From: Christensenella sp. UBA1252
GTDB lineage: Bacteria > Bacillota > Clostridia > Christensenellales > CAG-1252
DNA length: 30,786 nucleotides
Assembly: GCA_002308575.1 (NCBI GenBank)
Contig: DBVY01000036.1
Coordinates: forward strand, 24,086 to 54,871
Reading direction: 5' to 3'
Shown: in pieces, positions 9,113-20,000 of the stretch
Position numbering within the stretch: position 1 is the first letter of the stretch
How the letters are laid out: each line of letters starts with the position of its first letter
The notes under the pieces: model-generated
What the model was told of the DNA's origin: nothing
The model's database searches: none
Seen by the model: only the letters and a program-made list of their open reading frames with translations
Position numbers and translations under genes: made by a program

Positions 9113-10107
9113 CAGCTTCTCCAATCGTTCGGAATGAACAGGCGCTCGTACGTGGAAACCGCATAGCGATCGGTCATACCCGCGAGATAATCGCAAACGC
9201 AAGTTTCCTTGCCGTCCCGCTCCGCCATCGAAAAATAGGGCTCGGGCACTTCGTCGAAATGCTCGTAAAAATAATAGTACAAGGTTTCGAGGAGTTTTTT
9301 CGCTTTGACCTCTTCCCCTTTTGCCGAATGGTAGGCGTACACGTTCTCGTTCATAAAACCGTAAAGTTTATTGAGCGCGGTCTGCACGTCGGGCGACAAG
9401 GCGACTTCGGGCTTGTCGTAAGAATACTTCACCATATCGAGAACGAGGGTGTTGACCCTTGCGCTCTTGGTCGCGCCGAGGATCTCGACGCACTCTTTGG
9501 GAATCTGATCTTCGGTGATAACGCCCGCCATCACGGCGTCGTCGATATCGTGATTGATATAGGCAATCCGATCCGAATAACTGACGACTCTGCCTTCGAG
9601 CGTTGCGGGGCGAAGCGAAAGTTTATGATTTTCGATGCCGTCGCGCACTTCCCAAGTCAAGTTCAAACCCTTGCCGTCGTTTTCAAGCTTTTCTACGACG
9701 CGACGGCTCTGCTCGTTATGACGAAACGGTCTTCCGAGGATCTTTGAAAACACTTCTTCACCGGCGTGACCGAACGGAGTATGCCCGACGTCGTGTCCGA
9801 GCGCGATCGCCTCGGTTAGGTCGGGATTCAAGCAAAGCCCCGTCGAGATCGTGCGCGCGATTTGGCATACTTCGAGCGTATGAGTCAAGCGCGTCCTGTA
9901 ATGATCGCCTTCGGGCGAAATAAAGACCTGCGTTTTATGCTTCAAACGGCGAAACGCTTTGGAATGGATGATGCGATCCCGATCGCGCTGAAACTCCGTG
10001 CGAAGGGGGCACGGCGGAACGGGGATCTCTCTGCCTTTCGTTGCGGTGGAAGAAGTGGCGTATTTCGATAAAAAAAGTTTTTCGATTTCCAAATAACGGT
10101 CTTTCAA
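9112..10107 (-). CDS. dgt: dGTP triphosphohydrolase / HD-domain deoxynucleotidase
   Basis: Enzymes of this family hydrolyse dNTPs, classically dGTP, to the deoxynucleoside plus triphosphate and so tune DNA precursor pools. The HD phosphohydrolase site is visible: H76 in TRLTHTLEV, H105-D106 in ALGHDVGHTPFGH, and a later Asp in SDRIAYINHD. I place the start at a TTG (base 10107), giving 331 residues. GGAGGG lies nine bases before it and the product begins MKDRYLEIEKLFLS, like relatives. The ATG 48 nt further upstream would add an atypical basic leader and has no good ribosome binding site. It is the first gene of the dgt-dnaG-rpoD run. Substrate range is not readable; some relatives act on several dNTPs. 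Confidence 0.92.
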   Translation of the reverse strand: MKDRYLEIEKLFLSKYATSSTATKGREIPVPPCPLRTEFQRDRDRIIHSKAFRRLKHKTQVFISPEGDHYRTRLTHTLEVCQIARTISTGLCLNPDLTEAIALGHDVGHTPFGHAGEEVFSKILGRPFRHNEQSRRVVEKLENDGKGLNLTWEVRDGIENHKLSLRPATLEGRVVSYSDRIAYINHDIDDAVMAGVITEDQIPKECVEILGATKSARVNTLVLDMVKYSYDKPEVALSPDVQTALNKLYGFMNENVYAYHSAKGEEVKAKKLLETLYYYFYEHFDEVPEPYFSMAERDGKETCVCDYLAGMTDRYAVSTYERLFIPNDWRS

Positions 10108-10220
10108 TGATCTTCTCCCTCCGATTATTACCCAACATACGCGTTTTACGCGCATTTTTCGCGATTTTTAAGCACTTTTTCACGCAAAAAAGTATGCCTC
10201 GCTGACAGTTAGGCTATTAA

Positions 10221-10249
10221 AGCATATCACGCAACCATTGAAAATGCAA
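10221..10249 (-). promoter_or_regulatory. Candidate promoter of the dgt-dnaG-rpoD operon
   Basis: Reading on the - strand there is TTGCAT (10249-10244), a 17-base spacer, and TATGCT (10226-10221) preceded by TG one base upstream (extended -10). The -35 match is weak, so the call rests on spacing, the extended -10 and position. The surrounding 170-nt gap (10108-10277) is AT-rich. It also holds an A/T-only hairpin (10258-10264 with 10273-10279) touching the stop codon of the ECF gene, too weak to call as a terminator. Confidence 0.35.
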
Positions 10250-10277
10250 GTAATTGCAAAAAATAATTCAAAATTTT

Positions 10278-11024
10278 TTATTCTTCGTTTTCGGGCGCCT
10301 TTTCGCCTTCCGTTTCGTCCTGCGGATCCCCGCCTTCCTTTTCCGCCGAGCCCTCGATCGTTTCGAGAGTATCGGCTCCGATTCCCGCCTTTTCGGGAGC
10401 CGTTTCCGCGGTAGAAAGCGCGGTGCGCTTGCCGCGACGATCGATCTTTAAAGCCAAGCGAAGCGCCACGCAAAGAATGGGCGTAACGATCGCGCAGGAA
10501 ATGATCTCGATCAAAAAATTTCCGCCGAGAAGCGCGAGCACAAATGCCTTTCCGATCACCGTACCGCCGTAGGTCTTTCCGAAATTGAAGGCGACCATCA
10601 TCGAAACGACGAGCGTCGTGTTCGTCAAAACCCCTGCGATCGCAGACGCCGAAGACGCCGCGAACGTGCTGACTTCCTGCGGAGCTTTATGCATCAATTT
10701 CTTAACGAGTTTAAACATAAAGTAAACCGCGATCGGAATGATGATCCTCGGCACGACGGACACCAAGGGATTATAAAACATCGGAGAAAAAGGATTCGGA
10801 CGCAGGAATGCCGCCGAAAGCGACGCCAAGCCGAACGAACAACCCGCAAACAACCCCATACCGAGCCCTTTGACGTCCGCCGCGATAAAGATCGCGATCA
10901 AAGGGATGAACGCAATGTCGATGCCGAAAATGTTGATCGGAACGAAAACGAATAATAAGATCAACGAAAGAAAGATTGCCGCTACCGCGATGTCGCTCGT
11001 TTTGATTTTAATGGGTTTTGTCAT
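10278..11024 (-). CDS. ECF transporter S component, substrate unknown, with acidic C-terminal tail
   Basis: S components are small membrane proteins that bind a vitamin or other micronutrient and dock onto a shared energising module (EcfA, EcfA', EcfT). The first 192 of 248 residues are strongly hydrophobic and can form six helices. They include a loop with NPFSPMFYNPLVSVVPR, a pattern common to S-component families, and small-residue patches (GLGMGLFAGCSFG, ASSASAIAG) typical of the helices contacting EcfT. From residue 193 the chain becomes a basic stub (KIDRRGKR) and then a 48-residue Glu/Ala/Gly/Pro-rich tail, predicted cytoplasmic and unusual for S components. The start has GAGGG six bases upstream. 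No EcfA or EcfT gene is in the window, so it would rely on a module encoded elsewhere. I cannot tell the substrate. Confidence 0.8.
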   Translation of the reverse strand: MTKPIKIKTSDIAVAAIFLSLILLFVFVPINIFGIDIAFIPLIAIFIAADVKGLGMGLFAGCSFGLASLSAAFLRPNPFSPMFYNPLVSVVPRIIIPIAVYFMFKLVKKLMHKAPQEVSTFAASSASAIAGVLTNTTLVVSMMVAFNFGKTYGGTVIGKAFVLALLGGNFLIEIISCAIVTPILCVALRLALKIDRRGKRTALSTAETAPEKAGIGADTLETIEGSAEKEGGDPQDETEGEKAPENEE

Positions 11025-11086
11025 AGTTGTCCCTCTTTATATTCATGTGGGCGGACGATCTCGCCCGTCCTATTTATAATATACTT
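11025..11086 (-). promoter_or_regulatory. Leader of the ECF S-component gene: shared AAGTATATT element and alternative hairpin
   Basis: The 60-nt gap after the giant gene holds, on the - strand, AAGTATATT (11086-11078; TATATT is one base from a consensus -10). An identical 9-mer lies at a similar distance before the giant gene. Downstream is a GC-rich stretch (11049-11070) that can fold two exclusive ways: GGGCG with CGCCC, or GGACG with CGTCC. No U-run follows, so it is not a clear terminator. AGAGGG precedes the ATG. A separate promoter here is a candidate only. Confidence 0.3.
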
Positions 11087-14000
11087 AAACCTGTGCGTCG
11101 TTTTTGTCCCCTTCGGACGTTTTATCTTCCGACAAGCTTTCTTCGGCGTTTTCGGCAGAAGGCGCTTCGTCCGCGAGGAGGTCTTCACTCGGCGCTTTTA
11201 CGGATTCGGAAGACGCTACGAATTTCTTTCCCGCCTTCTTTTCCTCTTTCGCTCTCTTCTTTTCTTCCTTTTCGAGCTTCTTCTTTTCTTTTTCGGAAAG
11301 CGGTTTTTCTTCCGCCGGAGTTTCCGCCGACGGCGCTTCGTCCGTGATCGCATCTTCGGAGATTACAGAGGTTCCTTCCGCTTCGCTCGCGCCTTCTGCG
11401 GCAACGGTTTCGGCGGCGCTTTCTCCTACGGTTTCGGCGGCTTCACCTTCCGCGGGCTCCGCGGTTGCGGGCTCTTGCCCTTCGGCAGCGCCTTCCGTCT
11501 GCGCGCCTTCCGCACCTTCTGCGTTCGGATTTTCTACCGCCGGTGTTTCGCCTTCGGGCGCCGTTTCACCTTCGGGCGATGTCGTTTCGCCTTCGGTTGT
11601 CGCCGCTTCCCCTTCGGGGTTTTCGCCCTCGGGCGCTTTTTCTTTCTTCTTTTTGGGAGTCTTCGGCTTCTTGGGTTTCTTGGGTTTGAACGCTCTTCTC
11701 TTCGACGCTTTATTCAAAGCGACGATAATAAAGATCGTCAAAGCAGCCATTGCCGCAACGGATCCGCCGTAGACGAGGATCTTGCCCGCCGTCGTCTTCA
11801 AGAAGGACTTTTGCTGAATGATGAGTTTCGCGTCCGAAATGCCCTCTTTGGAGATGTTGCCCGCAAACGCGGCGCCCGTCGCCGAGGACTTATCGAACAG
11901 CGATTCGCCCGAATAGGCGTTCACAATGTCGATCTTGATGTTCGAATATTCGTAACTGCCCAGCGATTCGCCTTCCGTTCTTTCACCCGTGACGTAGATG
12001 TCAAACGTTCCTTCCGCAATATCGAAGTAGTCCGGGATCTCCGCGTAATCGTCGTAGGGATCCTCAGCGGAAAGGACGTAGGAGATGCCGGGATCCGCTT
12101 CGCCGATCGTCTTGGTCGTCGGCATAAGCTTAATGATGATCGAAACGGGGGCGACCGCAACGTTTGCGTTGAACGTCGCCTTTACGTTATTATTCGCGGC
12201 GATCAATCCGAGTTCGTCCACCGTCTTTTTGCCTGCGGCCGGAACAAGTCTGGAAAGCCTGTAATAGGAGATCTTCAATTCGCTCGCGATAAAGTCGGAA
12301 GCTTCCTTGTCGCTGCTACCCGCAGGGATCTTCAAGAACGAAGCGCCCTTCTCGATCGAGAATTTCAAGATCGCTTTGTTGTCGCCGTAATAGATCGTGT
12401 TCAACGCTTCGAGATCGGTGCGCATGATCGAAGCCGGCGTAAACACGCCTTGGCTGTCGAAGTAACCGACTTCCGCCTTGATCGTAACAGAGGTCGGGTT
12501 GATCGTAAAGTCACCGGGGATCACGACGATAAAGTAGTTATTCGCGATCGGCGCGTACTCGGGTTTCGTCGGTTTCAAAACGAAGGTACCGTTGATCTTA
12601 TAGTTGCCGACGGAAATCGCGTTTTGCACGTTGTATTTTTCCGCAACGATCTTGACGGCGTCTTTATCCTTGTCGAGCAAGCCGCTCGAAGTAAACGAAA
12701 CGAGGGACTCTCTGAAATCGCTGACGCCGTTATAGGTCTTCGTAAAGTCGGAGATCGTGATCGTAAGATACTTCTTCGTAACGATGATCATTCTCTGACC
12801 GCTCTGCATCGTAACGCCCGAAATACAATCGACCGCGGCTTGCGTGGCGAGCTCCGCGCTGAATACGGCGTCGTACTCGCCGACGTTCAGGATCGTGCTT
12901 TCGTCATAACCGACGAGCGCGTTTACGCCGACGTCCGAAAGGGTCGCGCCCTTCTTTTCCTGCCCGAACATCGCGAAGTACAAATCGTCCATCGAAATAC
13001 TTCCGTCGCCGACGATCGGAGTGTACTTGATCGTGCTGACAACCGTTCCGTAGATCACGGAGGTCTTGTTGGGCTTCAAGCGGATCGCGACTTTCTTGAT
13101 CTCGTAGAAGTTGCCGCCGTCGATCTCCGAAGTGATGTCGTAACGCGCGGTCACGTCCGTTTCTCCGTCCAAAACCTTATAGACCAAGGGGTATCTGCCG
13201 ACGCGTTCACCCGCCTCTCTCGAAACGACGAGGGTATGCGTCTTTTCGACGAAGGATTTGCCTTGGGTCAGCGACGCGTAAATGATCTCGTTTCTCTTAC
13301 CGACGGACTTGACGTTTCTTTCCGCATCCGCGTAAACGGTCAGTTTCTTGGGCTTGACCTTCAACACGCCTTCCGCTTTGAGTACGGCTTTCTTAACGCC
13401 GTCCACGAGCGCGTAGCCGTCGCCGCTCACAACGGAGTAGTTCTTGTTGCGATCCGAGAACAAACACGCGAGATCGTAACGAACGGTTTCACTCGGAAGG
13501 AGCGCGCCGCCCGCGTTATAGGTGATCGCATCGAAATAGAGCTCTTCGCCCTCTTTCATCCCTTTGTGCGAGCAAGCGGAGCCACACATCGTTCCGTCGC
13601 AAACGTGATACTTCGGCTTGTAATCGGTGTCGCCGTACTCGATCTCGTCGAGGTCGAAGAATATCTTGATCTCGGTCGGATGGACGATATAATAGGCTTC
13701 CTGTCCGGTCATCACGACGTTGTAGTTCTTCAACGCAAGGCTGTCGCCGACGATGATGCGGTAGGCACCCGCGTCGTAAACGTTCGCGTTTTCACGCGTC
13801 AGGATCTTGGAAGCAACGGCTTCGTAATTCGCGCGATCCTTCGTAAGGAGTCCGCTCTTAACCGTAGGCACGAACGCGACGGGCGAAGAGAATTGCGACA
13901 GATAATCGGTTTCAATAGACGCGACTTCGAGTTCGAGCGTCGCGCGGCTGATGTTCGCGCGGATCAAACCTTCTTGCACGGACGTGATCTCGTTTCCGTC

Positions 14001-17000
14001 GAACGCATAGTCCAAATAAACGTATCTGTGTTCGCCGTTCGGATCGGTCGAAACGAGTTTCGCCTTGCCGCTGACAACGACGACTTTACCTTGCTCCGCA
14101 TTCGCGTCCTTGAACGCGAACTTGACGCCGTTCACCGACACGTAAGCGGCGTCGCCGCCCTTGAAGCCTTGGATCTGCATACTGCCGGGCAAAAGCTCGG
14201 CGTCCACCGTCCCGTCGTACACCTTGTCTTTGATCGCAAGGCTCTTAAAGGTCAGGATCGCGGGATTGATTTCCAAACCGGAAGTTGCATTGCAGAGCAT
14301 CTTAGAGCCGGAGTAGATCTTGTAATTTACGAGGTAGGAACCCGCGTGGAACGGCTTGCCGTCGACGAGCGGCGGCGTTGCGCCCAGCGCGGAATAGTTG
14401 GAGATCACGTTGTAGCCAAGGCCGTTCGCACGCGTCGTGATCGCCGTCAAAGCGGCGGTCGAAACCGTGATCGCGGCGCCCGTATAGGTTTCGGAGACCC
14501 ATTCCATCGGCACGTACGTCAATTCGGCGTTCAAAACGATATTGTAATGACCCACCGTCCAATTGATCTGATATTTCCAAGCGTCGGAAGCGTTTCTCGT
14601 GGCGGTTTCGTAAGCCGTCGTGGCGGTCAAGCCCCAGAACATATAGCCGCTGCCGATATCCTTAACGTTGACGTTGATCTTCGTGCCGCTCGCTTCGAGT
14701 TCGTCCGCGAAGTAGACGCCGAGTCCCGTGAATTCGGGCATGTTCGCCGCGCCGTTTTTCAGATCGTCCTCGGTCACGCCCGTAAAGTTCACGGACACAA
14801 GATACCGGAGCGCAAAGACGGCGGATGCGGGCTCCGCGAGCGCATACGAGCTCTTCGCGTTGCCGGAAGTATCTTGGTTGACGACCGTTCCGTTCTTATC
14901 TTTCCAAGAACGGAGCGCGTAGTTGCCTTTCGCGACCGCCGTATAGACGATGCCTTCGCCGAAGGAAACTTCGATCGCGCCGTCGCCGTAAACGTTCATA
15001 TAGGAAGCGACCGTTTCTTCGTGCTTTGCGGAACCGGTCTGATAGGTGACGACCGTGCAGAGCGTTACGTTCGTGCCTTGGAAGGCGTTCGCGCCGATCG
15101 TTGCGCTCTTAAAGGCAAGCGCGATCTTTTCGACGGATCCGCCCTCGCCGAGCGTAATAAATCCTTCGTTAAAGGTTCCGCCCGTGATCGTGATCGTGCC
15201 GGGACCGGAAAGCGCGCCCTTGAATCCGAGGAGCGGGAACACGGTGGTTCCGTTCGCATCGAAGGATTCGGTGATCGTGACGGTGCGACCTGAGAGTTTT
15301 GTCGAAGAAACCTCGGTCGCGCGAGCGAGCTTGTTGAAATCGATTTCGCTTGCAACGCGAGCGGGCGCATACACCGCTTCTTTCTCCTTTGCGGAGAGGC
15401 TTACGATCGCGGCGAAGTAGAATTCTTCGTTATCCGAACCGGTAAAGACGGGCGTTTCTCCGTCGTAGGACGGCGTGATCGCCGCGCCTTTCTCGTAATA
15501 GACGAAGGAGTACGTGCCGCTCGTTACCGGGATCGAAGTCTTATAGGCTTTGTCGAAGGTCATCACGATCGCGTTATCCGAACGATAGGACGGGATCGCC
15601 ATGCCACTGTCCGCCAAGCTCAAAACGACGTTCTTCATCGTTGCGCCCGCAGCAGCCAGCGCCACGTGTCCTTTTTGCAGATACACGACGCCGTTTTTAA
15701 AGGTACCGCCCTGCGTTCTCGCCGTAAAGAGCGAGCCCTCGCCCATCGCGTTCATCGAAAGAGAATGTCCGGCAAGGTCGAGCGTGATGCCGTCGAAATA
15801 GATCGTGGGCAAATTGCGGCGCACGACGAGGTCGTTCGACAAGGAGATCACGCTACCGTTCGCAAGACCGCCTTCCGCCGTCAGATAGCCGAGATAAACG
15901 AGCTCATCTTCAAGGCAAACGGAGGAAATGCTCTTGACCGAGATCTTCGCGCCGCTCGCGCTTTCGGGCGCGGTGTAGAAGCCGGTCGCGTAATTATATG
16001 CGCCGGGGAAGACGACCTTCCCTTCGTAATCGTACAAGCATACGAAGGAACCGACGAGCGGAATGAATTCGAAGCTGACCTTCGTTCCGATGTTGGTCTT
16101 TTGATAGCTCGCGTCGATGATCGTGTTTTGGTCAACGCGGATCTCGTTTACGCCGACGAGGCTGCCTTCCGTAACGGAGGTTTCGTTTCCACCCGTAACG
16201 AACCAGCAGTTCTTGATCTCGCCGCCGTTCGTGCGGCAAAGCGCCGCGCCGTTTTTAAAGGCGAGCGTATTCGTCGAAGAAAGGACGATGATTGCGCTCA
16301 TCAAACCTTTGTTAATCCTAACGAGCGCGCCGCCGTCGAGCAAGTTGACGCCCGTTGCGAATTCAAAGACGATATCCTTCAATTCGCCGTGTAAGGAATA
16401 GATAAAGGTATTATAGTCCGCGGAGAAATAGATCACGCTGTTCGCGCCGCCGACGATGCTTCCTTTGAACGGATGATCCGCGCTGCCGATCGTTGCGATC
16501 GAGGACGAAACGGTAAATCCGCCGTCCGTCACGAGGAAGGTTTCGCCTTCGAATTCAAAGGCGCCCGCGACCGCCGTTGCGAGGCGGATGAGATCGTCCT
16601 CCGAAGAGAGCACGCGGTTCACGTAATTCAGCATATAGCAGTTGCCTTTCTCCTTGGAAAGCGCGATTTCTTTCGTGCTGATCACCTGATCCGCAACTTC
16701 GCCCTGCTCGCCGAACCAACCCGCAAACACTTGGGTTTCCGTGCTCACCGCTTCCGCGTGGATCGTGTCGCCGAACTCGTAACGCACGTTTTCGACTCCG
16801 TTTCCGTAGATCACGGAATAATTGTCCTTATAGACGGAAGTTGTCTTAAAGGCTTCGTACAAGGAAGCGTTCGAGGTTTCGAAATAGACGTTCGTTGCGT
16901 CGATCGGCGCGCCCATCGAAAGCACGGAGCGATTTTCAACGAACACGACGTTCTTCAACGTCACTCTCTGATCCCCTTCGAAGATCGTGACGCCGTCCGC

Positions 17001-20000
17001 AATCGCGGAGAGATCGACGCGCACGTTTTGCATTTTACCCGCAAATTTTCCGAGCACGCTGCCCGTAAAGCCCGCGCCGAAAATCAGAGAACAACCGTTG
17101 CCTTCGAACGTGCCTTTGAAAACGTTCGTTTTGAATCCGGTCAAAGGAGCGGGAACGGTGATGTTCGCGCCGAGCGTAAAGGTTTCGTCCGTGCCGTCGT
17201 ATCCGAGAAGGATGACGTCGGAAAGAACGGTAAACTTATACGTCGTGTCGATGAACGTGGAAATGAATTCCGCGGTATAAATCGCCTTTTCGCAAGACGC
17301 GGTGTTCATCGGAAGTTCGGCGGAAATGATCGCGCCCGCTTTCGTCCAACCGATAAAGATCATGTCGCCTTCCGCGACCGCGGAAAGGATCATATCCGTT
17401 TCGCCGCTTTGGACGACGGAACCGACGCCGTTGATGCGAACGACGGAATAGGAAACGGATCCTTGATCCAACGCGTAATCAACGCGCGTCACGACCCAAA
17501 GGTTCGTTGCCGTGCCCGCGCCTTCTTTCATAAACAAGCCGCCGGAAACGACCGCGCCGTTTTCGAGATAGACGACCGCATTTTGGATCGAACCGCCGTT
17601 ATTCGCGGCGAGATAAGCGTCCGTTTCGGTTTTGCTCAAACGCAGACCGATATTGCGAATCGTTGCGTTCGTCGTTCCGAACAAACCGCAGGTTAGCGTC
17701 GTGTCGCCGACCGTGACGACGTGATGATTGCCTTCGATCGTTACGGATGCGGGAAGCGCCGAGGAAGATCCGATCGCTTCGAACAAACCGTCCGGCAAGA
17801 ACGTGTTCGCGGGCAGATCGAAGTCCGCAACGAGGGTAAAGGTCGCGGTGCCGAACGTATAAGCGCCGCCGTTTACCGCTTGCGAGAACGCATAGAGTTC
17901 CGCGCCGCTGCCGATCGTCTTTCTTGCGGAGAGCATGGCTTTAACGCCTGCGATCCGCCTCGATTCGGGCGTTACGGAAACGATGTCGAAGGTCTTATAG
18001 GTCATAACCGTACCGGCGTACGAAATGTTCTTCAAATGGGCGCCGCTACCCGCCGCACAAACGCCGTTTCTGATTTCGGCGAACGTTGCGAAGGCGTCCG
18101 TCATCGAGGCGACGTCGGTCGTAAAGGCGATCTTGCCGTCCAAAACGTCCTGCTTCGAGGGACAAGTCAGAACCAAACCCTCTTCGTAGGTCATCGAGTT
18201 GACGAGCGCGCAAGCGGAAACGCTTTCGATCGCGTCCGTATAGACCCAAACGTTATTGACTTTCGTATCTTCAAGGACGAGGTTCGCGCCGATCGCGCTG
18301 TCCGTGCCGCCGAGCGAGCAACCGACGATCTTGATCAAGCTGTCCGTTACCGCGTTGACGTTGTTACCCGCGAAGCCGCCGCTGACACCGCCTTCAAGCG
18401 TGCCGCCGATGACTTCGATATAGGCGTTGTCGAGATAGCCGAGGTTCAAGCCGACGCCGACGCCCGCATACGCGCTGAGCGAAGCGCTGACCGAAATCTT
18501 GCCCTCGAAGGCAACGGAGATCCTGTCGACGCCTTTATAGTTTTCGCCCGCGATACCGCCCGAATAACCGCTTGCTGCTCCCGAGGAGGAAAGCGAGGAG
18601 GTTTCGCCGAGGGCGATCGAAGAATCCGCGAAATAACCGTTGTTGATACCGATTACGCCGCCTGCGACGCAAGTGTTATCGTTGCCCTTCGCTTGGACTT
18701 CGCCGTCGATCACGATCGTTGCGCCCGAAACGGTTCCGAGGTTATAGCCGACGACCGCGCCGACCACGTTACCGACGATCTTCGCGTTTTCGGAAAGCGT
18801 AATCGTAAAGTCTTTCATTTCGCCCTGCGAATAGGACGCGAGCGCGCCGACGTATCCGGCGTTCTCGGAGCCGTACGTTCCTTCTTCGAGAACGTAATTC
18901 AAGTCTTTGATCACACCGGCGTTTCCGATATAGCCGAACAAGCCAAAGTATTCTTCGCCCGCGATCGAGCCGCCCTTCATCGTCAGCGTAAAGTTCTTTC
19001 CGTCGAACACGTTATTGAACGGATACTCGATCGTGCCGATCGTTCCGGTCAAGTCGCCCGCTTCGACGGTGACGTCGTTCATCAAGGTAAAGACGATATC
19101 CTCACCCGAAAGCCCGCTGCTGACGGACGCCGCCATATCCGCGAGGTCGCTCGCGGTGCGGATCTCGGTGTTGACGAAGACGACCATAACGTATTTGTTC
19201 TGGACGTTGCTCTTCGGCAGGAAGGTGTTACCGCCTTCGCCGACGTTACCCGTCTGCGCGTCGATTTGGACGCCGGACGCGAGATACCAGCCGTCGAGCT
19301 TGGATCCGTTATCGTCCGTCATGTTCGTAAACATAACGCTCTTCGCGATCGTATCGATCGAGGCTTTGACCGTTCCGTTTCCTTTTACGTTCAGGTTGTT
19401 GATCGTCTTGGCGCCGTAGCCCGCCGTCTGCATCACGCGGTTATAGGTCACGAGCCAGCCGTTCATAACGGTAACGCCGTCAAGGTAACCGATCATACCG
19501 CCCATATAGCCGGAAGAAAGCGCTTCGCCGAACAGGAACGCGACGTTATGGTTGATCGAGGATCTCGCGTAACCGACGAAACCGCCCGCGCGACCGCCGT
19601 TTTCGGTCACCGCGTTCGCTTCGACGAGCGCGTCGTTTTGCACGTACACGATCAAATAGGAAGCGGAGCCCGCATAGTTATTTCCGATCGCGCCGCCCGC
19701 ATTCGCGATGCCGCCCGACTTATTCGAGATCGCGGAGATCTTTCCGTACAGGAAGACGTTCGCTTCGAGGTCGTACTCTCTCAAAACGAAGTCGCCCGCT
19801 TCTTTGACGTAACGATTGGCTTTGGGCAAAAGTCCGATCGTTTTCCAATCGCCGTAATCGCCCGTGCCTTCGATCACGCCGTAATTGATACCGGCGATAC
19901 CGCCCGCGTTGATCGTATTAGCCTCGCGGCTTTCCGCGCGGATCTGACCGTTAACGAGAACGATACAGTCTTTGATTTCGCCGTCGTTTCTGCCGACGAC

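Noticed and set aside
10108..10155. ATG at 10155 as the start of the dGTPase gene
   Set aside because: It would add 16 residues unlike the family, while GGAGGG correctly spaced before the TTG at 10107 gives the expected N-terminus.
11475..15293. Long + strand open frame (1272 codons) antisense to the giant gene, and similar ones at 17721-21776, 25524-28025 and 28161-30167
   Set aside because: They are exact-register shadows of the giant gene, produced by avoidance of TTA, CTA and TCA. The translations are Arg/Asp/Val-rich with no domain pattern, and no ribosome binding sites were noticed.
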